Assembly: GCF_000373585.1 (NCBI RefSeq) | Contig: NZ_KB891880.1 | Location: 48,757-112,756, forward strand | Source of the DNA: Streptomyces sp. MspMP-M5 | Lineage (GTDB): Bacteria; Actinomycetota; Actinomycetes; Streptomycetales; Streptomycetaceae | DNA: 64,000 nt | Direction: 5' to 3' | Shown: one piece after another, positions 62,627 through 64,000 of the stretch | Layout: every line of letters begins with the position of its first letter | Numbering within the stretch: the first letter of the stretch is position 1 | Notes under the pieces: generated by a model | What the model was told of the DNA's origin: nothing | Databases searched by the model: none | Seen by the model: the letters and a program-made list of their open reading frames with translations, nothing else | Program-made: the position numbers and the translations under genes

Positions 62627-64000
62627 TCAGGGACGGTAGGAGCTGACGTATCCGGCCCCCGGGGAGCCGACGCCGGTGACGTCGTCGTAGCCCACGGTGG
62701 CGTGCAGCGAGCTGTCCTTGCCGAGGCTGCGCAGCGAGGTGATGGTGCCCTTGCTCGCGTCGATGCCGTTGGCGAAGTCCACCCGGACGACCGCCAGGTC
62801 ACGGCCGGCACCCAGCGGGTGGTCGGTCACGTCGTGGTAGGCCGAGGTGCCGTACCGCTGGTAGATGGCCGGGTTGGCGAAGCCGATGGCGATGCCGTGC
62901 CGGGCCTGCTGGGCCAGCGCCTGGACGCCCGCGATCACCGGCGCGGCCAGGGAGGTGCCGCCGATGCGGTACTCCTCGTAGCCGAGCTTGCCGTTGGGCA
63001 GGGTCTGGGTCTGGCCGACCAGGAAGCCGGTGTTCGGGTCGGCGACGGCCGAGATGTCCGGAACGGTCCGCATGGCGCCGGCGCCGTTGGCCTTGGCGAG
63101 CGTGTCCGGGACGACACCGCGCTGGTAGAAGGGCTGCGCGACGGTCTTGCTGGTGCCGCCGCCCGCGCCCCCGTTGAAGGCGCCGGGGAAGTCGGTCCAG
63201 TCGTTGCCGTCCTTGGAGAGCACCGACTTCTGGGTGCCCCAGCCGGTCTCCCACTGGTAGCTGTTGCCCTTGCCGACGGCCAGGGCGGTGCCGCCGACCG
63301 CGGTCACCCACGCGGAGTTCGCCGGGGTGTCCACCTGCTTGGTGCCGGTGTTGGCGACCTCGTCACCGTTGTCGCCGGAGGAGAAGTAGAAGCCGATGCC
63401 CTCGACGGCGCCGCGCTGGAAGAGCTGGTCGTAGGCGGCGGCCACGTCCGGGGTCTCGTTGGCCTCGATGTCGCCCCAGGAGTTGGAGACGATGTCGGCG
63501 AGCCGCCCGTCGACGACCTTGCCGAGCGAGTCCAGCAGGTCGTCGTCGTTGCAGGAGGCGGCACCGACGTAGACGATGTCCGCGGCGGGGGCGACCGCGT
63601 GCACGGCCTCGACGTCGAGGGTCTCCTCGCCGTACCAGCCGGCCGCCTTGCACTCGTCGATGTGCGTGTAGCCCTTGGGCAGGACCTGCGACAGCTGACC
63701 CTTGCGGTAGTGCGGGTCGCCGTTGCGGCCGGCGTAGGTGTCCGCGTCCTTGGCGATGGTCGGCGAGGCGTAAGCGTCGGTGATCGCGACGGTGACGCCC
63801 TTGCCGGTCCAGTTCTTCGCCCCGTAGGCGGCGCGCAGCTGCTTGCCGGTGTAGCCCTTGACCGCGTACGGCGCCTTGCTCCCGTAGGCCGAGGGCAGGT
63901 CCTTGTCGGTCCGCGAGCCGTAGTACGTGGAGAACGGCCCGGCGTTGCGGAAGACGGGGGACGGCGGCGGGAGTTCGGCGGAGTGGTGCCGGGCCATCCG
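62627..64000 (-). CDS. Sedolisin (S53) serine-carboxyl protease, 5' end cut off
   Basis: About 457 residues are visible; the start and probably a signal peptide and pro-kumamolisin domain lie outside the window. The catalytic Glu and Asp are in EETLDVEAVH (spaced four apart). The oxyanion Asp is in SNSWGD. The Ser is in GGTSLAAPV. These are the E-D-S residues of sedolisins, which work at acidic pH and are secreted. The C-terminus ends in VGSPGAGYV, typical of the calcium site region. Partial. Confidence 0.9.
   Translation of the reverse strand, partial: RMARHHSAELPPPSPVFRNAGPFSTYYGSRTDKDLPSAYGSKAPYAVKGYTGKQLRAAYGAKNWTGKGVTVAITDAYASPTIAKDADTYAGRNGDPHYRKGQLSQVLPKGYTHIDECKAAGWYGEETLDVEAVHAVAPAADIVYVGAASCNDDDLLDSLGKVVDGRLADIVSNSWGDIEANETPDVAAAYDQLFQRGAVEGIGFYFSSGDNGDEVANTGTKQVDTPANSAWVTAVGGTALAVGKGNSYQWETGWGTQKSVLSKDGNDWTDFPGAFNGGAGGGTSKTVAQPFYQRGVVPDTLAKANGAGAMRTVPDISAVADPNTGFLVGQTQTLPNGKLGYEEYRIGGTSLAAPVIAGVQALAQQARHGIAIGFANPAIYQRYGTSAYHDVTDHPLGAGRDLAVVRVDFANGIDASKGTITSLRSLGKDSSLHATVGYDDVTGVGSPGAGYVSSYRP

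Overview
The window is high-GC actinobacterial chromosome and almost certainly Streptomyces. The evidence is third-position GC bias, GTG starts, a mycothiol-type formaldehyde dehydrogenase, a conservon (cvn) operon with a CYP157/CYP154 pair, an XRE/DUF397 pair, and the core gene order glyS - znuACB-zur - uppS - recO ... leuA ... era - phoH ... hrcA - dnaJ - hemW - lepA - rpsT - holA - comEC/comEA - leuS. It is mostly core chromosome, with a few accessory insertions and short mobile-looking repeats. About 59 protein genes are supported. I saw no tRNA, rRNA, CRISPR array or transposase gene.

Layout. 1-1041: a palindromic repeat and a TetR regulator. 1112-2494: glyS. 2679-6163: zinc uptake operon znuA-znuC-znuB-zur, whose promoter is covered by two Zur-box-like dyads. 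6262-7926: uppS and recO. 7964-9518: two small genes divergent from an XRE/DUF5753 regulator plus a DUF397 protein. 9772-15228: conservon cvnA-B-C-D with a CYP157-type P450 (no ExxR motif) and a CYP154-type P450. 15342-15522: a MITE-like element. 15592-18468: a TerB-like protein and leuA with a leucine leader peptide. 18640-20050: a protealysin-like protease and its probable emfourin inhibitor. 20310-20826: a 517-bp element with terminal inverted repeats. 20827-25742: era, a cytidine-deaminase-like pseudoenzyme, a CNNM/CorC protein, ybeY and phoH. 25908-28509: a PfkB kinase divergent from a GH4 glycosidase. 28662-30376: an MBL hydrolase and mycothiol-dependent formaldehyde dehydrogenase. 30712-33453: HAD phosphatase, RNase Z, HIT protein and OsmC. 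33807-37888: rsmE, nitronate monooxygenase, dnaJ and hrcA under a CIRCE operator. 38208-41639: MBL protein, DUF3097, DUF1876 and hemW. 42012-48978: a SpoIIE-type phosphatase, an acyl-CoA ligase, lepA and rpsT. 49399-59144: a secreted-type hypothetical protein, holA, a small acidic protein, an arylamine N-acetyltransferase, comEC, comEA, degV and a membrane coiled-coil protein. 59388-64000: leuS with a second leucine leader peptide and an attenuator-like terminator, then a sedolisin protease cut by the window edge.

The most interesting non-coding signals are these. (1) A family of palindromic elements at 1-415, 20310-20826 and 33516-33795, with 36-bp terminal inverted repeats and two hairpins whose 13-nt loops are exactly complementary. 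(2) A 181-bp element made almost entirely of nested inverted repeats at 15342-15522. (3) Leader peptides with runs of Leu codons before both leuA and leuS. (4) A pair of dyads lying on the -35 and -10 of an apparently leaderless znuA.

Functionally, zinc (Zur), leucine (attenuation) and heat or misfolding (HrcA/CIRCE) each control an operon here through a cis-element that can be read directly from the sequence.
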